A stretch of 64,000 bases of DNA from Mycobacterium montefiorense (GCF_003112775.1 NZ_BFCH01000036.1:310001-374000); one strand, 5' to 3'; shown: positions 8,892-18,358, counted from the stretch's first letter. Notes: generated by a model from the letters alone, not told the origin. Translations and numbers: made by a program.

Positions 8892-10429
8892 GAACGCTGA
8901 CGGAACTCAACCGGGGCCGGGTCGGGCTGATGGGTGTGGTGGTTACGCTGCTGGTAATTGGTGTGGGGCAGAGCTTTACCAGCGTGCCGATGCTGTTCGC
9001 CACCCCAACCTACTATGCGGAATTCGCCGACACTGGCGGCATCAACACGGGCGACAAGGTGGAAATCGCTGGGGTACAAGTCGGTCTGGTGCGCTCGCTG
9101 GCGATTCGCGGCAACAAGGTCGCGATCGGATTCTCGTTGGTCGGCCGGATGATCGGGAAGGAAAGTCGTGTGGCGATTCGCACCGACACCATTCTCGGCC
9201 GCAAGAATATGCAGATCGAACCGCGTGGTTCAGAGCCGTTGCGGCCCAACGGGTTTCTTGCGCTGGCACAGACCAATACGCCATACCAGGTCTACGACGC
9301 GTTCGTCGATGCCACCAAGGCGGCCACGGGCTGGGACATCGAGGCGACCAAACGTTCGCTGAAGGTGCTGTCGGAGACCTTCGATCAGACCGCTCCGCAT
9401 CTGAGCGCCGCCCTCGACGGCGTCACGAAATTCTCGGACACGATCGGCCAGCGCGGGGAGCAGCTCAAGCAACTGCTGGCGAATGCCAACAAGGTCGCGC
9501 GCGTACTCGGCAACCGCAGCGAACAGTTCAACGGGCTGCTGGTCAATGCCGACACCCTGCTGGCCGCATTCAGGCAACGCAGCCAGGCGCTGAGCATTCT
9601 GCTGAGCAACGTGTCGGACGTATCAGCTCAGGTGTCTGGCCTGTTCAAGGAGAACCCCAACCTCAACAATGTGTTAGCGCAGCTGAGTACCGTCAGCGAC
9701 GAGTTGGTCAAGCGCAAGAAGGACCTGGGTGATGTGCTGATCCTGCTCAGCAGGTACACCGCGTCCCTCGCAGAAGCCGTCGCTTCCGGGCCGTACTTCA
9801 AGGCGATCGTGGTGAATCTGCTGCCCTATCAGATCATTCAGCCGTGGATTGACGCGGCGTTCAAGAAGCGGGGCATTGATCCGGAGAACTTCTGGCGCAG
9901 CGCGGGGCTGCCCGAGTTCCGCTTCCCAGACCCCAATGGCACTCGGTTGCCCAATGGCGCGCCGCCGCCGGCGCCGCCGGTGCTGGAGGGCTCCCCGGAG
10001 CATCCCGGGCCGGCCGTCCCGCCCGGATCACCGTGTTCCTACACGCCGGCCGCGGGCGCCTTGCCCCGGCCCGACAATCCGTTGCCGTGCGCAGGTGCCG
10101 CCATCGGCCCGTTCGGTGGCCCCGGCTTCCCGGCACCGCTTGACGTTGCGGCGTCGCCGTCCGACTCGAACGGCCTACCGCCGGCGCCGGGCATCCCGAT
10201 CGCCGGGCGGCCGGGACAGACCCCGCCGGGCGTTCCGGGCACACCGGTGCCGGTACCGGCCGACGCGCCTCCGGGTGCACGCACCGAACCGCTCGGACCG
10301 GCCGGCCCGCCGCCACCGTCGACGTTCGCGCCGGGCCTGCCGCCGGGCCCGGCAGCACCACCGGGACCGGGGCCCCAGCTGCCTGCCCCGTTGATCACAC
10401 CCAGCGGGACCGGAGGTAGCAACCAATGA
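8888..10429 (+). CDS. mce2C: Mce2C, Mce/MlaD-domain protein with Pro-rich tail
   Basis: A 513-residue subunit starting MRTLTELNRGRVGLMGVVVT, where the helix after residue 12 is the membrane anchor. The MCE domain holds DTGGINTGDKVEIAGVQVGLV and a long helical stretch follows to about residue 360. The last roughly 140 residues are very rich in Pro, Gly and Ala (for example PPGAPPAP-like runs), a feature typical of Mce C and D subunits and likely disordered in the periplasm. Start 8888 is set by the 4-nt overlap with mce2B. The stop overlaps mce2D in the same way. Confidence 0.94.
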   Translation: MRTLTELNRGRVGLMGVVVTLLVIGVGQSFTSVPMLFATPTYYAEFADTGGINTGDKVEIAGVQVGLVRSLAIRGNKVAIGFSLVGRMIGKESRVAIRTDTILGRKNMQIEPRGSEPLRPNGFLALAQTNTPYQVYDAFVDATKAATGWDIEATKRSLKVLSETFDQTAPHLSAALDGVTKFSDTIGQRGEQLKQLLANANKVARVLGNRSEQFNGLLVNADTLLAAFRQRSQALSILLSNVSDVSAQVSGLFKENPNLNNVLAQLSTVSDELVKRKKDLGDVLILLSRYTASLAEAVASGPYFKAIVVNLLPYQIIQPWIDAAFKKRGIDPENFWRSAGLPEFRFPDPNGTRLPNGAPPPAPPVLEGSPEHPGPAVPPGSPCSYTPAAGALPRPDNPLPCAGAAIGPFGGPGFPAPLDVAASPSDSNGLPPAPGIPIAGRPGQTPPGVPGTPVPVPADAPPGARTEPLGPAGPPPPSTFAPGLPPGPAAPPGPGPQLPAPLITPSGTGGSNQ

Positions 10430-11925
10430 GCACCATCTTCGACATCCGCAGCATTCACCTGCCGAACGTCTCCCGCAAGGCAATGCTCGTCGCAGTGGTG
10501 GTCGTGGTGTCGGCGATGGTCGCGCTCGTCGTTGGAGTGCAGCTATACCGCAAACTGACCAGCACCACCGTTGTCGCCTATTTTTCCGAGGCCCTCGCGC
10601 TGTACCCCGGCGACAAAGTTCAGATCATGGGTGTACGGGTCGGTGCGATCGACAAGATCGAGCCGGCCGGCGACAGGATGCGAGTCACCTTTCACTACAG
10701 CACCAAGTACAAGGTGCCCGCCAACGCCACCGCGTCGATCCTCAACCCCAGCCTGGTGGCCTCGCGGACCATCCAGTTGTCGCCGCCTTATATCGACGGG
10801 CCGGTGCTCAGCGACGGCGCAGTGATCCCGATCGAGCGCACCCAGGTGCCGGTCGAGTGGGATCAGCTGCGCGAGTCCATCAATGGGATCCTGCGCCAGC
10901 TCGGGCCGACGGCGGAGCAACCCAAGGGGCCGTTCGGCGAGCTCATCGATTCGGCCGCGGACAACTTGGCCGGCAAGGGGAAGCAGGTTCACGACACGCT
11001 GAACAGCTTGTCGGAGGCGTTGACGGCGCTGAACGAGGGCCGCGGCGATTTCGTCTCGATCACTCGAAGCCTGGCGCAGTTCATCAGCGCGCTGTATCGC
11101 AACGATCAACAGTTCATCGCGCTCAACGACGACCTGGCCCATTTCACCGACTGGTTCGCCAAGTCTGACCATGACGTAGCCGACACGGCCACACGGGTCG
11201 ACGATGTGCTTACCATCGCGCGAAAATTCTTGAACGACAACAGGTCGACGGTGGCTCACGACGTCGACAACCTTGCCGACGCGACCACCGCCCTGCTGCA
11301 ACCTGAGCCGCGGGACGGTCTGGAAACCGCGCTACACGTGCTGCCAACCTTTGCGGCCAACTTCAATAACATCTACTATCCGGCGCACAGTGCGCTGGTG
11401 GGAACGTTCGTGTTCCCGAACTTCGCGAATCCCATGCAGTTCATCTGCAGCGCGGTCCAGGCGGGCAGCCGACTGGGTTATCAGGATTCCGCCGAGCTGT
11501 GCGCGCAATACCTGGCGCCGGTTCTGGACGCCATCAAGTTCAATTACCTGCCGTTCAGCGCGAACCCTTTCAGCTCGGCGGCCGCCCTGCCCAAAGAGGT
11601 GGCTTACTCGGAGGAGCGGCTGCACCCGCCGCCCGGATACAAGGACACCACCGTCCCCGGGATCTTCTCGCGGGACACACCGTTTTCGCACGGCAACCAC
11701 GAGCCGGGCTGGGTCGTCGCGCGCGGGATGCAGGGCACTGCGGTTCAGCCGTTTACTGCGAACATGCTGACCCCGGAATCGTTGGCCGAGCTGATGGGTG
11801 GTCCGGACATCGGGGCCCCGCCGCCGGGGACCAATCTTCCCGGACCGCCGAATGCCTTTGATGAGTCCAATCCTCCTCCGCCGCAGTGGTTTCCGCGTCC
11901 CGCACAGGCGGAGGCGGGCCGGTGA
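10426..11925 (+). CDS. mce2D: Mce2D, Mce/MlaD-domain lipid transport protein
   Basis: A 499-residue subunit. An N-terminal tail leads to a strongly hydrophobic anchor (KAMLVAVVVVVSAMVALVVG), then the MCE domain with ALYPGDKVQIMGVRVGAIDKI and NPSLVASRTIQLSPPY. A long helical region and a Pro/Gly-rich C-terminus (PPPGTNLPGPPNAF) complete it. It overlaps mce2C upstream and mce2E downstream by 4 nt each. Nothing is unusual compared with the family. Confidence 0.94.
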   Translation: MSTIFDIRSIHLPNVSRKAMLVAVVVVVSAMVALVVGVQLYRKLTSTTVVAYFSEALALYPGDKVQIMGVRVGAIDKIEPAGDRMRVTFHYSTKYKVPANATASILNPSLVASRTIQLSPPYIDGPVLSDGAVIPIERTQVPVEWDQLRESINGILRQLGPTAEQPKGPFGELIDSAADNLAGKGKQVHDTLNSLSEALTALNEGRGDFVSITRSLAQFISALYRNDQQFIALNDDLAHFTDWFAKSDHDVADTATRVDDVLTIARKFLNDNRSTVAHDVDNLADATTALLQPEPRDGLETALHVLPTFAANFNNIYYPAHSALVGTFVFPNFANPMQFICSAVQAGSRLGYQDSAELCAQYLAPVLDAIKFNYLPFSANPFSSAAALPKEVAYSEERLHPPPGYKDTTVPGIFSRDTPFSHGNHEPGWVVARGMQGTAVQPFTANMLTPESLAELMGGPDIGAPPPGTNLPGPPNAFDESNPPPPQWFPRPAQAEAGR

Positions 11926-13076
11926 AGGCGGTGATGCGGCTGACAGTCGGCGCCGGTCGCCGCGGACTCGTGTTCTTACTGGCCGCGCTGGTATTGACTT
12001 CGTGTAACTGGCGTGGCATCGCCAACGTGCCGTTGCCCATCGGTCGTGGCGCGGGTCCCAATCACCTGACGATCTACGTGCAGATGCCGGACACGTTGGC
12101 GCTCAACACTAATAGCCGGGTGCGCGTGGCTGACGTATGGGTCGGAACCGTGCGTGACATCAGGCTGAAGAACTGGATAGCGACCCTGACGCTGGATCTC
12201 GATCCGGCCGTGAAGCTTCCGGTGAACGCAACCGCGAAGATTGGTCAGACCAGCCTGCTGGGCACGCAGCACGTCGAGCTTGCCGCGCCGAAAAACCCGT
12301 CACCGCAACTGTTGAAGACCGGTGACACCATCGGACTGATGAACTCCTCGGCCTATCCCACCGTTGAACGGACATTGGCCAGCATCGCGGTCATCCTCAC
12401 CGGCGGAGGCATCACGAACCTCGACGTGATTCAAACCGAGATCTTGAAAATCCTGGACGGCCACGTCGATCAGGTGCACGAATTCCTCGGGCGGCTAGAC
12501 ACATTCATCACCGAGCTGAACCGGCGGAGCGGCGACCTCACCCGCGCAATCGATTCGACCAATCAACTGCTGACCATCGTCGCGAACCACAACGACACGC
12601 TGGATCAGGTGCTCACCGACATCCCGCCGCTGATCCGGCACTTCGCCGACACGCGCGAATTGTTCGCCGACGCCACCGAATCGCTGGGGCGATTCAGCGA
12701 CGTCGCCAATCGAGCGCTGTCAGATAGCCGGCCCGACCTTCGGCAGAACCTGCAGTCCTTGCAGCGACCGCTCAAACAATTGGGCCTGGCCTCGCCGTAT
12801 GTGGTCGACGCGTTGAGGTTGGGCCTCACGGCGCCGTTCAACATCGACGGCGTCTCGAAGGTGATTCGCGGCGACTTTGTCAACGTGTCGGCCGCGATCG
12901 ACTTGACGCTCAGCACCCTCGATAACGCGGCGCTGAGCGGAACGGGGCTTTCCGGGGCATTGCGGGCGCTCGAGCAGGCGTGGGGACGGGATCCAGCCAC
13001 CATGATCCCGGATGTCCGCTATACGCCGAACCCGAACGATGCCCCGGGAGGACCGCTGGTGGAAAGGGGTGAGTGA
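11922..13076 (+). CDS. mce2E: Mce2E (LprL), Mce-family lipoprotein
   Basis: A 384-residue protein. The GTG at 11922 overlaps the mce2D stop (GTGA) and gives a compact signal peptide with the lipobox LVLTSC, Cys28 being the lipidated residue. The E subunit is the only lipoprotein of each mycobacterial Mce complex. The MCE domain follows (LALNTNSRVRVADVWVGTVRDI, then IGQTSLLGTQHVELAAP) with long helices after it. Because it is lipid-anchored on the periplasmic side, it replaces the transmembrane anchor used by the other subunits. Confidence 0.93.
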   Translation: MKAVMRLTVGAGRRGLVFLLAALVLTSCNWRGIANVPLPIGRGAGPNHLTIYVQMPDTLALNTNSRVRVADVWVGTVRDIRLKNWIATLTLDLDPAVKLPVNATAKIGQTSLLGTQHVELAAPKNPSPQLLKTGDTIGLMNSSAYPTVERTLASIAVILTGGGITNLDVIQTEILKILDGHVDQVHEFLGRLDTFITELNRRSGDLTRAIDSTNQLLTIVANHNDTLDQVLTDIPPLIRHFADTRELFADATESLGRFSDVANRALSDSRPDLRQNLQSLQRPLKQLGLASPYVVDALRLGLTAPFNIDGVSKVIRGDFVNVSAAIDLTLSTLDNAALSGTGLSGALRALEQAWGRDPATMIPDVRYTPNPNDAPGGPLVERGE

Positions 13077-13079
13077 GAA

Positions 13080-14630
13080 GTGTTGACTCGCTTCATCAGA
13101 ACCCAGCTGCTGTTGTTGGTGGTGTTCTCGGTCATCGCCGTGGTGGTCCTCGGTTGGTACTTCCTGCGGCTACCCAGCCTTGCCGGGATCGATCGATACA
13201 CGTTGTACGCCGAATTGCCCCGGTCCGGGGGTCTGTACCGAACCGCCAACGTCACATATCGCGGCATCACGATAGGCACGGTGACCAACGTGGAGCCCAC
13301 CGAGCGGGGCGCCCGAGCGATGATGAGCATCGACGAGGGCTACCAGATCCCGACCGATGCGTCGGCCAATGTGCACTCGGTGTCGGCGATCGGCGAGCAG
13401 TACATCGACCTGGTGTCGACCCGCACCGGCGGTCCGTATTTTCACAACAACCAGACGATCACCAAAGCCACGGTCCCCAGCCAGATTGGCCCTGCGCTTG
13501 ACGCCGCCAACCGCGGATTGGCGGTGCTGCCCAAGGAGAAGGTGGCGTCATTGCTGCACGAGGCGTCAGAGGCGCTCGGCGGGCTGGGGCCGTCACTTCG
13601 TCGTCTGGTCGACGCCACCCAGGCGATCACCCACGACTTCAAGGGCAGCATCGACGATGTCGACGAGATCATCGAGCATTCGGCTCCCATCCTCGACAGC
13701 CAGGTCAATTCCGGTGACGACATCGCGCACTGGTCCGCCAACCTGCGCTCCCTGACCGCGCAGACCGCGCAGCAGGATCAAGTGATTCGTCGCATCCTGG
13801 CCAACGCGGCGCCGACCGCCGAACAAGTCGGTGCCACCTTCGGCGACGTGCGGGAATCGCTGCCGCAGACGCTGGCCAATCTCGAAGTCGTGATCGACAT
13901 GCTCAAGCGCTACCACAGCGGGGTCGAGCAGGCGTTGGTGTTCTTGCCGCAGTCCGGCGCGATCGCCCAGTCGGTTACCTCGGAATTTCCCGGCCAGGCG
14001 GCGCTCGGAATCGGTGCCTTGTCACTCAACCAACCACCACCGTGCCTGACCGGCTTCATGTCGGCATCGGAATGGCGGGCACCGGCCGACACCACCACCG
14101 CGCCGCTGCCGAGCGGCACCTACTGCAAGATCCCGATGGATGCGCAGAATGCGGTTCGCGGAGCACGCAATTACCCGTGTCCGGACGTGCCCGGCAAGCG
14201 CGCGGCGACCCCGCGGGAGTGCCGTAGCAGCGAGCCCTATGTGCCGCTCGGGACCAACCCCTGGTACGGCGACCCGAATCAGCTCCTCACCTGTCCCGCG
14301 CCGGCCGCGCGTTGTGATCAGCCGGTCAAACCGGGGCAGGTGATCCCGGCGCCGTCGGTCAACAATGGGCAGAACCCGCTGCCCGCGGATCGGGTGCCGG
14401 GCACACCGCCCCCGGTCAGCGACCCCCTGCAGAGACCGGGGTCAGGCACTGTCCAGTGCAATGGGCAGCAACCCAACCCGTGCAGCTACACGCCCAGCGC
14501 GGCGCAGGGGTCGATTTACGACGTGCAGAGCGGGTTGGTCGTAGGCCCAGACGGCGAAGTGTATTCCGTTGAGAACTCCAGGCACACCGGCGAAGACGGG
14601 TGGAAGGAGATGCTGGCACCGGCCCAGTGA
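13080..14630 (+). CDS. mce2F: Mce2F, Mce/MlaD-domain lipid transport protein
   Basis: A 516-residue last subunit, the same length as M. tuberculosis Mce2F. GTG 13080 is the likely start, 3 nt after the mce2E stop and preceded by a GAAAGGGGTGAG purine run; the next codon, TTG, is an alternative. The N-terminal anchor is QLLLLVVFSVIAVVVLGWYF. The MCE domain has LPRSGGLYRTANVTYRGITI and SAIGEQYIDLV. The C-terminal third is Cys- and Pro-containing and extended. A hairpin follows 34 bp after the stop. No mce-associated (Mas) genes follow, unlike some other mce operons. Confidence 0.94.
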   Translation: MLTRFIRTQLLLLVVFSVIAVVVLGWYFLRLPSLAGIDRYTLYAELPRSGGLYRTANVTYRGITIGTVTNVEPTERGARAMMSIDEGYQIPTDASANVHSVSAIGEQYIDLVSTRTGGPYFHNNQTITKATVPSQIGPALDAANRGLAVLPKEKVASLLHEASEALGGLGPSLRRLVDATQAITHDFKGSIDDVDEIIEHSAPILDSQVNSGDDIAHWSANLRSLTAQTAQQDQVIRRILANAAPTAEQVGATFGDVRESLPQTLANLEVVIDMLKRYHSGVEQALVFLPQSGAIAQSVTSEFPGQAALGIGALSLNQPPPCLTGFMSASEWRAPADTTTAPLPSGTYCKIPMDAQNAVRGARNYPCPDVPGKRAATPRECRSSEPYVPLGTNPWYGDPNQLLTCPAPAARCDQPVKPGQVIPAPSVNNGQNPLPADRVPGTPPPVSDPLQRPGSGTVQCNGQQPNPCSYTPSAAQGSIYDVQSGLVVGPDGEVYSVENSRHTGEDGWKEMLAPAQ

Positions 14631-14663
14631 AGCCTCAGCCGGGTTCCTCAGCACGTCCCGGCT

Positions 14664-14681
14664 CCCCGATCCGAATCGGGG
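14664..14681. terminator. Hairpin between mce2F and the convergent TVP38 gene
   Basis: CCCCGAT and ATCGGGG form a perfect 7-bp stem around a 4-nt loop in the gap between two convergent genes. There is no T tract, so it is terminator-like by position and structure only. Confidence 0.5.
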
Positions 14682-14734
14682 ATACCGTCATCCCCGTCCT
14701 GGGCGGTGTGCCCGCGCCATTTTCGATATCCGTG

Positions 14735-15379
14735 TCACGCGGCGAACGCGCCGGCGAGCGCGGTCACGCACCACACCGCGATTGCCGAATATGCCAGCGC
14801 CGACGACTTATTCGCGATCGAGGCACCCAGCGCGGTGTAGGCGAATGCACGCGGCGTCGAGCCGATGAACGAACCAATAGCTATCTGCCACAACGGAACT
14901 CCGAACGCCCCGAACGCGTAGGAGGCGAGCGCATCCGACAGGCCGGGAATGAACCGCTGGCCAACGACCGCGTACAAACCGCGACTTTCGATCAGCGCAT
15001 CGATGCGCTGCGCGCGTTGCTTCCCCAGCAGAGCCCGCGCGCTGCCCCGGCCCGCCCGGCGGCCGACCCCGCTCGCGACGATCGCGGTCCCCACCGCGGC
15101 GCCGAGCGTCACGAAGATGCCGAGCACCGGGCCGAACAAAAGGCCGCTGCCCGCGGCCAGGATCGAGCCCGGCACGAACAATGCGCCCAGGATGGCCGAC
15201 ACCACGACGTAGACCAGCGGCGCGGCCGGACCGGTCGCCGACACGGCGCGCCGCCGGGTTTCGATGTCGATGACCCGCGCGATGGCGACCAGGTAGAACA
15301 TACCGAGTAGCAAGCCGGCGAACACGACGAGCCGCACGATATGGCGTCGCCGGGATGCCGGTGAGGAATTGTCGATCAT
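14735..15379 (-). CDS. TVP38/TMEM64 (SNARE-associated, DedA-like) membrane protein
   Basis: A 214-residue integral membrane protein with about five to six hydrophobic segments. The family core is visible as FVPGSILAAGSGLLFGPVLGIFVT followed by RFIPGLSDALASYAFGAFGVPLWQIAIGSFIGSTPRAFAYTALG, matching the re-entrant-loop [F/Y]xxxR and GxxxG pattern of VTT/DedA proteins. Such proteins are membrane-lipid scramblases or transporters in the cases studied. M. tuberculosis Rv0625c looks like a relative. It converges on mce2F and is divergent from the PHP gene, about 160 bp away. The exact role cannot be read from the sequence. Confidence 0.85.
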   Translation of the reverse strand: MIDNSSPASRRRHIVRLVVFAGLLLGMFYLVAIARVIDIETRRRAVSATGPAAPLVYVVVSAILGALFVPGSILAAGSGLLFGPVLGIFVTLGAAVGTAIVASGVGRRAGRGSARALLGKQRAQRIDALIESRGLYAVVGQRFIPGLSDALASYAFGAFGVPLWQIAIGSFIGSTPRAFAYTALGASIANKSSALAYSAIAVWCVTALAGAFAA

Positions 15380-15474
15380 GTTGACCGCGATTCTTGCGCA
15401 CCGGGTGTTGCCACGGAGTCATCAGCGCCCCGACGGCGGGCGTTCGTGTCGATGTAACGGGTGGTTAGACCTTC

Positions 15475-15546
15475 ATGGCGAATGCTGTGGGCGCAACCCG
15501 ACGCCGTCGTCGGAATGGTTACGGGCCGACGGGAGACAAGCCGTGA
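15475..15546 (+). other. Possible 23-residue upstream ORF with an Arg5 run, overlapping the PHP start
   Basis: ATG 15475 opens a 23-codon frame (MANAVGATRRRRRNGYG...) whose TGA overlaps the GTG start of the next gene by 4 nt (GTGA). The position is ideal for translational coupling or a regulatory leader, but there is no clear ribosome site of its own, so chance is quite possible. Confidence 0.25.
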
Positions 15547-16979
15547 GCATCGTCAGGGTCGGGCCCGGTGCGATCACCGGGCAACGCGACGGCAAAGTCA
15601 TCGAGATAGCGTTTTCGGGACGGTTTGGTTTTGGTATCTACCGGTGGGCTTACCTGCCGTTTGATGTGCCGCGGGGTGTGCAACAAATTCGGGTCGCCAC
15701 CTCCCACGATGTCGGGGTTGGCGGTCTCGCACGAAATGTGTTGGATCTAGGGATGTTTGGCTCTGCCGGCTACGACCTGGGCAATGCGGCCGGGTTCCGG
15801 GGCTGGTCCGGCGGGGCCCGCGACGGCTTTGTGATCTCGCCCGCTTATGCCACGCCCGGCTACCTGGCCGGCCCCGTCGAGCCGGGGGTGTGGGCGGTGG
15901 CGCTGGGCCCGGTGGTGCTGAGCCCGTGGGGGATGGCGTGGCAGGTGCGGGTCACACTGGACACCGAGCCGCCTGCCGCCCAAAACGGGCCGCCGGTCGC
16001 GCGGGACTCAGCGTCGATCGCGTTCACGCCCGCCTCGGTCGGCGGTGCGCGCTGGTATCGCGGTGATCTGCATCTGCATACGGTTCACTCCGACGGTGCG
16101 CGCGATCCCGCTGAACTGGTGTCCGCCGCGCACGCTGCTGGGCTTGACTTCATCGTCTCCACCGAGCACAACACCACCTCCGCTAACCGGGTCTGGCCCG
16201 GCTGCCGCACCGGATCACTGTTGGTGATCCCAGGCGAGGAGGTAACCACCCGCCACGGCCACTGGCTCGCCGTCGGCTTGCCCCCGCGCGCCTGGGTCGA
16301 TTGGCGATACGGGCCGCGCGACGGCGTGTTTCCCCGCTTCGCCGCCGAGGTTCGCCAAGCCGGCGGCCTGGTGGTCGCCGCCCATCCCGCCGCGCCACTG
16401 CCGGGATCGGCGTGGGAATTCGGATTCGCCGACGTGGACGCGCTGGAGGTGTGGAACGGCCGGTGGAACGTCGATGATGAGCTGTCCCTTCGTATTTGGC
16501 AACGACTGTTGCGCCAGGGCCGGCGCATGGTCGCGGTCGGCGGCAGCGACTCGCACGCCAACCGCCAGCCGGTCGGCGCGCCGCAGACGGCAGTACACGC
16601 GGCCGAGCTGTCGATCACCGCAATCGTCGACGGGCTGCGCCGCGGCCGCTCCTGCATCGTGGGATCCCGCGAAGTCGCGTGCGAGCTGACCGCGTCCAGC
16701 CCGAACGGCGACGTGGCCGGACCCGGGCAGCAGTTGCGGGTGGCGCCCGAGACGGCGGTGACGGTCACCGCCGTGATCAGCGGAGCTCCCGGCACCATCG
16801 CGACCCTGGTCACCGGGGCCGGCTGTGCGGGGCGAGCGCCGGTGGCCTCGGTGCGCACCCGGCTGCAATGGGAGCTTGACGCCGCGTCGGCGCGCTTTGC
16901 CCGACTCGAAGTACGTGACAGGCGGCGGGGTCGGCTCGGCGCGATGGTCGCCTTGACGAATCCGGTGTGGCTAACCTGA
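15543..16979 (+). CDS. PHP-domain metallohydrolase, CehA/McbA-like
   Basis: A 478-residue protein starting at GTG 15543, with GGGAGA 7-12 nt upstream. The N-terminal 160 residues are a beta-rich accessory domain. The PHP domain starts near residue 170 with GDLHLHTVHSDG (metal-binding HxH), then STEHNT, VIPGEEVT, VVAAHP and GGSDSH, which together supply the trinuclear metal ligands. CehA/McbA relatives hydrolyse carbamates, and other PHP enzymes hydrolyse phosphoesters; the substrate here is unknown. Related actinobacterial proteins often carry a Tat signal, which is absent with this start, so it should be cytosolic. It begins a same-strand run through the patatin gene, with a 58-bp gap to the nitroreductase. 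Confidence 0.85.
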   Translation: MSIVRVGPGAITGQRDGKVIEIAFSGRFGFGIYRWAYLPFDVPRGVQQIRVATSHDVGVGGLARNVLDLGMFGSAGYDLGNAAGFRGWSGGARDGFVISPAYATPGYLAGPVEPGVWAVALGPVVLSPWGMAWQVRVTLDTEPPAAQNGPPVARDSASIAFTPASVGGARWYRGDLHLHTVHSDGARDPAELVSAAHAAGLDFIVSTEHNTTSANRVWPGCRTGSLLVIPGEEVTTRHGHWLAVGLPPRAWVDWRYGPRDGVFPRFAAEVRQAGGLVVAAHPAAPLPGSAWEFGFADVDALEVWNGRWNVDDELSLRIWQRLLRQGRRMVAVGGSDSHANRQPVGAPQTAVHAAELSITAIVDGLRRGRSCIVGSREVACELTASSPNGDVAGPGQQLRVAPETAVTVTAVISGAPGTIATLVTGAGCAGRAPVASVRTRLQWELDAASARFARLEVRDRRRGRLGAMVALTNPVWLT

Positions 16980-17037
16980 GAAAGGGCAAGACACACCAGC
17001 ATTCGCGAAGGCCGGCGCCGACGAGAGAGGGACGAGA

Positions 17038-17553
17038 TTGGAAACCTGGGATGCGATCTGTGCTCGGCGCAACGTCCGGCAATACCAGCCACAACCGGTG
17101 TCAGAGGACGATCTGAACCGGATCACCGAGGCCGGATGGCGGGCGCCGTCGGCGAAAAATCGCCAGCCGTGGGACTTTGTGATCGTCACCGACGCGGCTG
17201 CGCTGCAGGAGCTATCGACGGTTTGGCGCGGCGCCGGTCATATCGCGTCGGCGCCGGCCGCGATCGTTTTGGTGGTGCCGGTTCCACCGGACGATCGCCG
17301 GCTGGTGACCGACAACTACGACGTCGGCCAGGCGACGATGGCGATGATGATCGCGGCGACCGACCTGGGAATCGGCACCGGCCATTCGTCGGTGGGTGAT
17401 CAGGAGAAGGCGCGCGCGATCCTGGGCGTCCCGGACGACTACCTGGTGGCCTTTATGCTCGGCGTCGGGTATCCAGCCGATCGTCCGCTCACGCCAATCC
17501 GCAAGCCGGACCGGCGCCCGTTCGACGAAGTCGTCCACCGCGGACACTGGTGA
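17038..17553 (+). CDS. Nitroreductase-family flavoprotein
   Basis: A 171-residue protein with a TTG start at 17038, preceded by GAGAGAGGGACGAGA, a strong purine-rich ribosome site. The start is fixed by METWDAICARRNVRQYQPQPV, the classic N-terminus of the family, where the RR(N/S)VR segment binds FMN phosphate. APSAKNRQPWDF is the second FMN contact, and the C-terminal part holds GIGTGHSSVG and the GVGYPAD motif. These enzymes use NAD(P)H and FMN to reduce nitro groups, quinones or enones, and some act on F420-related or biosynthetic substrates. The next gene starts within a few bases, indicating co-transcription. Confidence 0.88.
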   Translation: METWDAICARRNVRQYQPQPVSEDDLNRITEAGWRAPSAKNRQPWDFVIVTDAAALQELSTVWRGAGHIASAPAAIVLVVPVPPDDRRLVTDNYDVGQATMAMMIAATDLGIGTGHSSVGDQEKARAILGVPDDYLVAFMLGVGYPADRPLTPIRKPDRRPFDEVVHRGHW

Positions 17554-17573
17554 AGAGCGAGAAAGTGGCAGAC

Positions 17574-18335
17574 ATGGCGCGCGAGCACAAAGGCGAATAC
17601 GGGTACGACGGTTCGTTCCACACCGTCTCGGCCGGGGCGCAGGTGGCCGGGGTGGCAGGCATCTCCGCCGTCTTATTGGCTGGCGCCGGCGCTGCCCTGG
17701 CCCGTGGTAATCGGGTGGCGGCAGCGCTCGGCGCGGCCGGGGCGGCCGGGGCGGCCGGGCTTCTCGCGACGACCGCTTCCTACATCTATGCGACCAGGCG
17801 GGGCAAGTTCGTGGCGTGGAACCGGATCCTCGATGAGCTGGGGCTGCAAGGCGACGAAACCGTGCTCGACCTCGGATGTGGCCGCGGGGCGGTGTTGTGC
17901 GCCGCGGCTAAACGGTTGCCGCGGGGCCGTGCGATAGGCGTCGATCTCTGGCGTGCCGACCAGACCCAAAACTCGCAGCAGGCAACGCTGTCCAACGCGG
18001 AGCTGGAAAACGTCGCCGACCGCATCGAGGTGCACACCGCCGACATGACCGCGCTGCCGTTGGCCGACGAGAGCGTGGACGCCGTCGTCAGCAACCTGGC
18101 CATCCACAACATTGCGAGCTCGCAGGGCCGGCGAAAGGCCTTGGACGAAGCGATTCGGGTGCTGCGCCCGGGTGGCCGCCTCGCGATCGCCGACCTATGG
18201 GAAACCAGCCGCCACGCCGCACATTTGCGCGACCTGGGTTTCGATGACGTGCGACACCGCAACGCCGGTTGGCGCATGTGGTTCGGCGGCCCCTGGTTTG
18301 CAACGCGTGTAGTCACTGCGACCAAGCGCAGTTAG
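17574..18335 (+). CDS. Membrane-anchored class I SAM methyltransferase
   Basis: A 253-residue protein from ATG 17574 (MAREHKGEYGYDGSFH), about 8 nt after a GAGAAAG site. An in-frame GTG at 17550 would overlap the nitroreductase stop by 4 nt and is a real alternative. Two hydrophobic Ala/Gly-rich segments occupy about residues 20-70. The methyltransferase fold then begins with ETVLDLGCGRGAVLCAAAKRLP (SAM-binding loop), GVDLW, an acidic DMTALPLADESVDAVVSNLAIHN segment and VLRPGGRLAIADLW. The substrate is unknown. The small helix pair suggests action on a membrane-associated substrate. Confidence 0.82.
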   Translation: MAREHKGEYGYDGSFHTVSAGAQVAGVAGISAVLLAGAGAALARGNRVAAALGAAGAAGAAGLLATTASYIYATRRGKFVAWNRILDELGLQGDETVLDLGCGRGAVLCAAAKRLPRGRAIGVDLWRADQTQNSQQATLSNAELENVADRIEVHTADMTALPLADESVDAVVSNLAIHNIASSQGRRKALDEAIRVLRPGGRLAIADLWETSRHAAHLRDLGFDDVRHRNAGWRMWFGGPWFATRVVTATKRS

Positions 18336-18358
18336 CCCCCGTGCAGCATGCTGGATTC

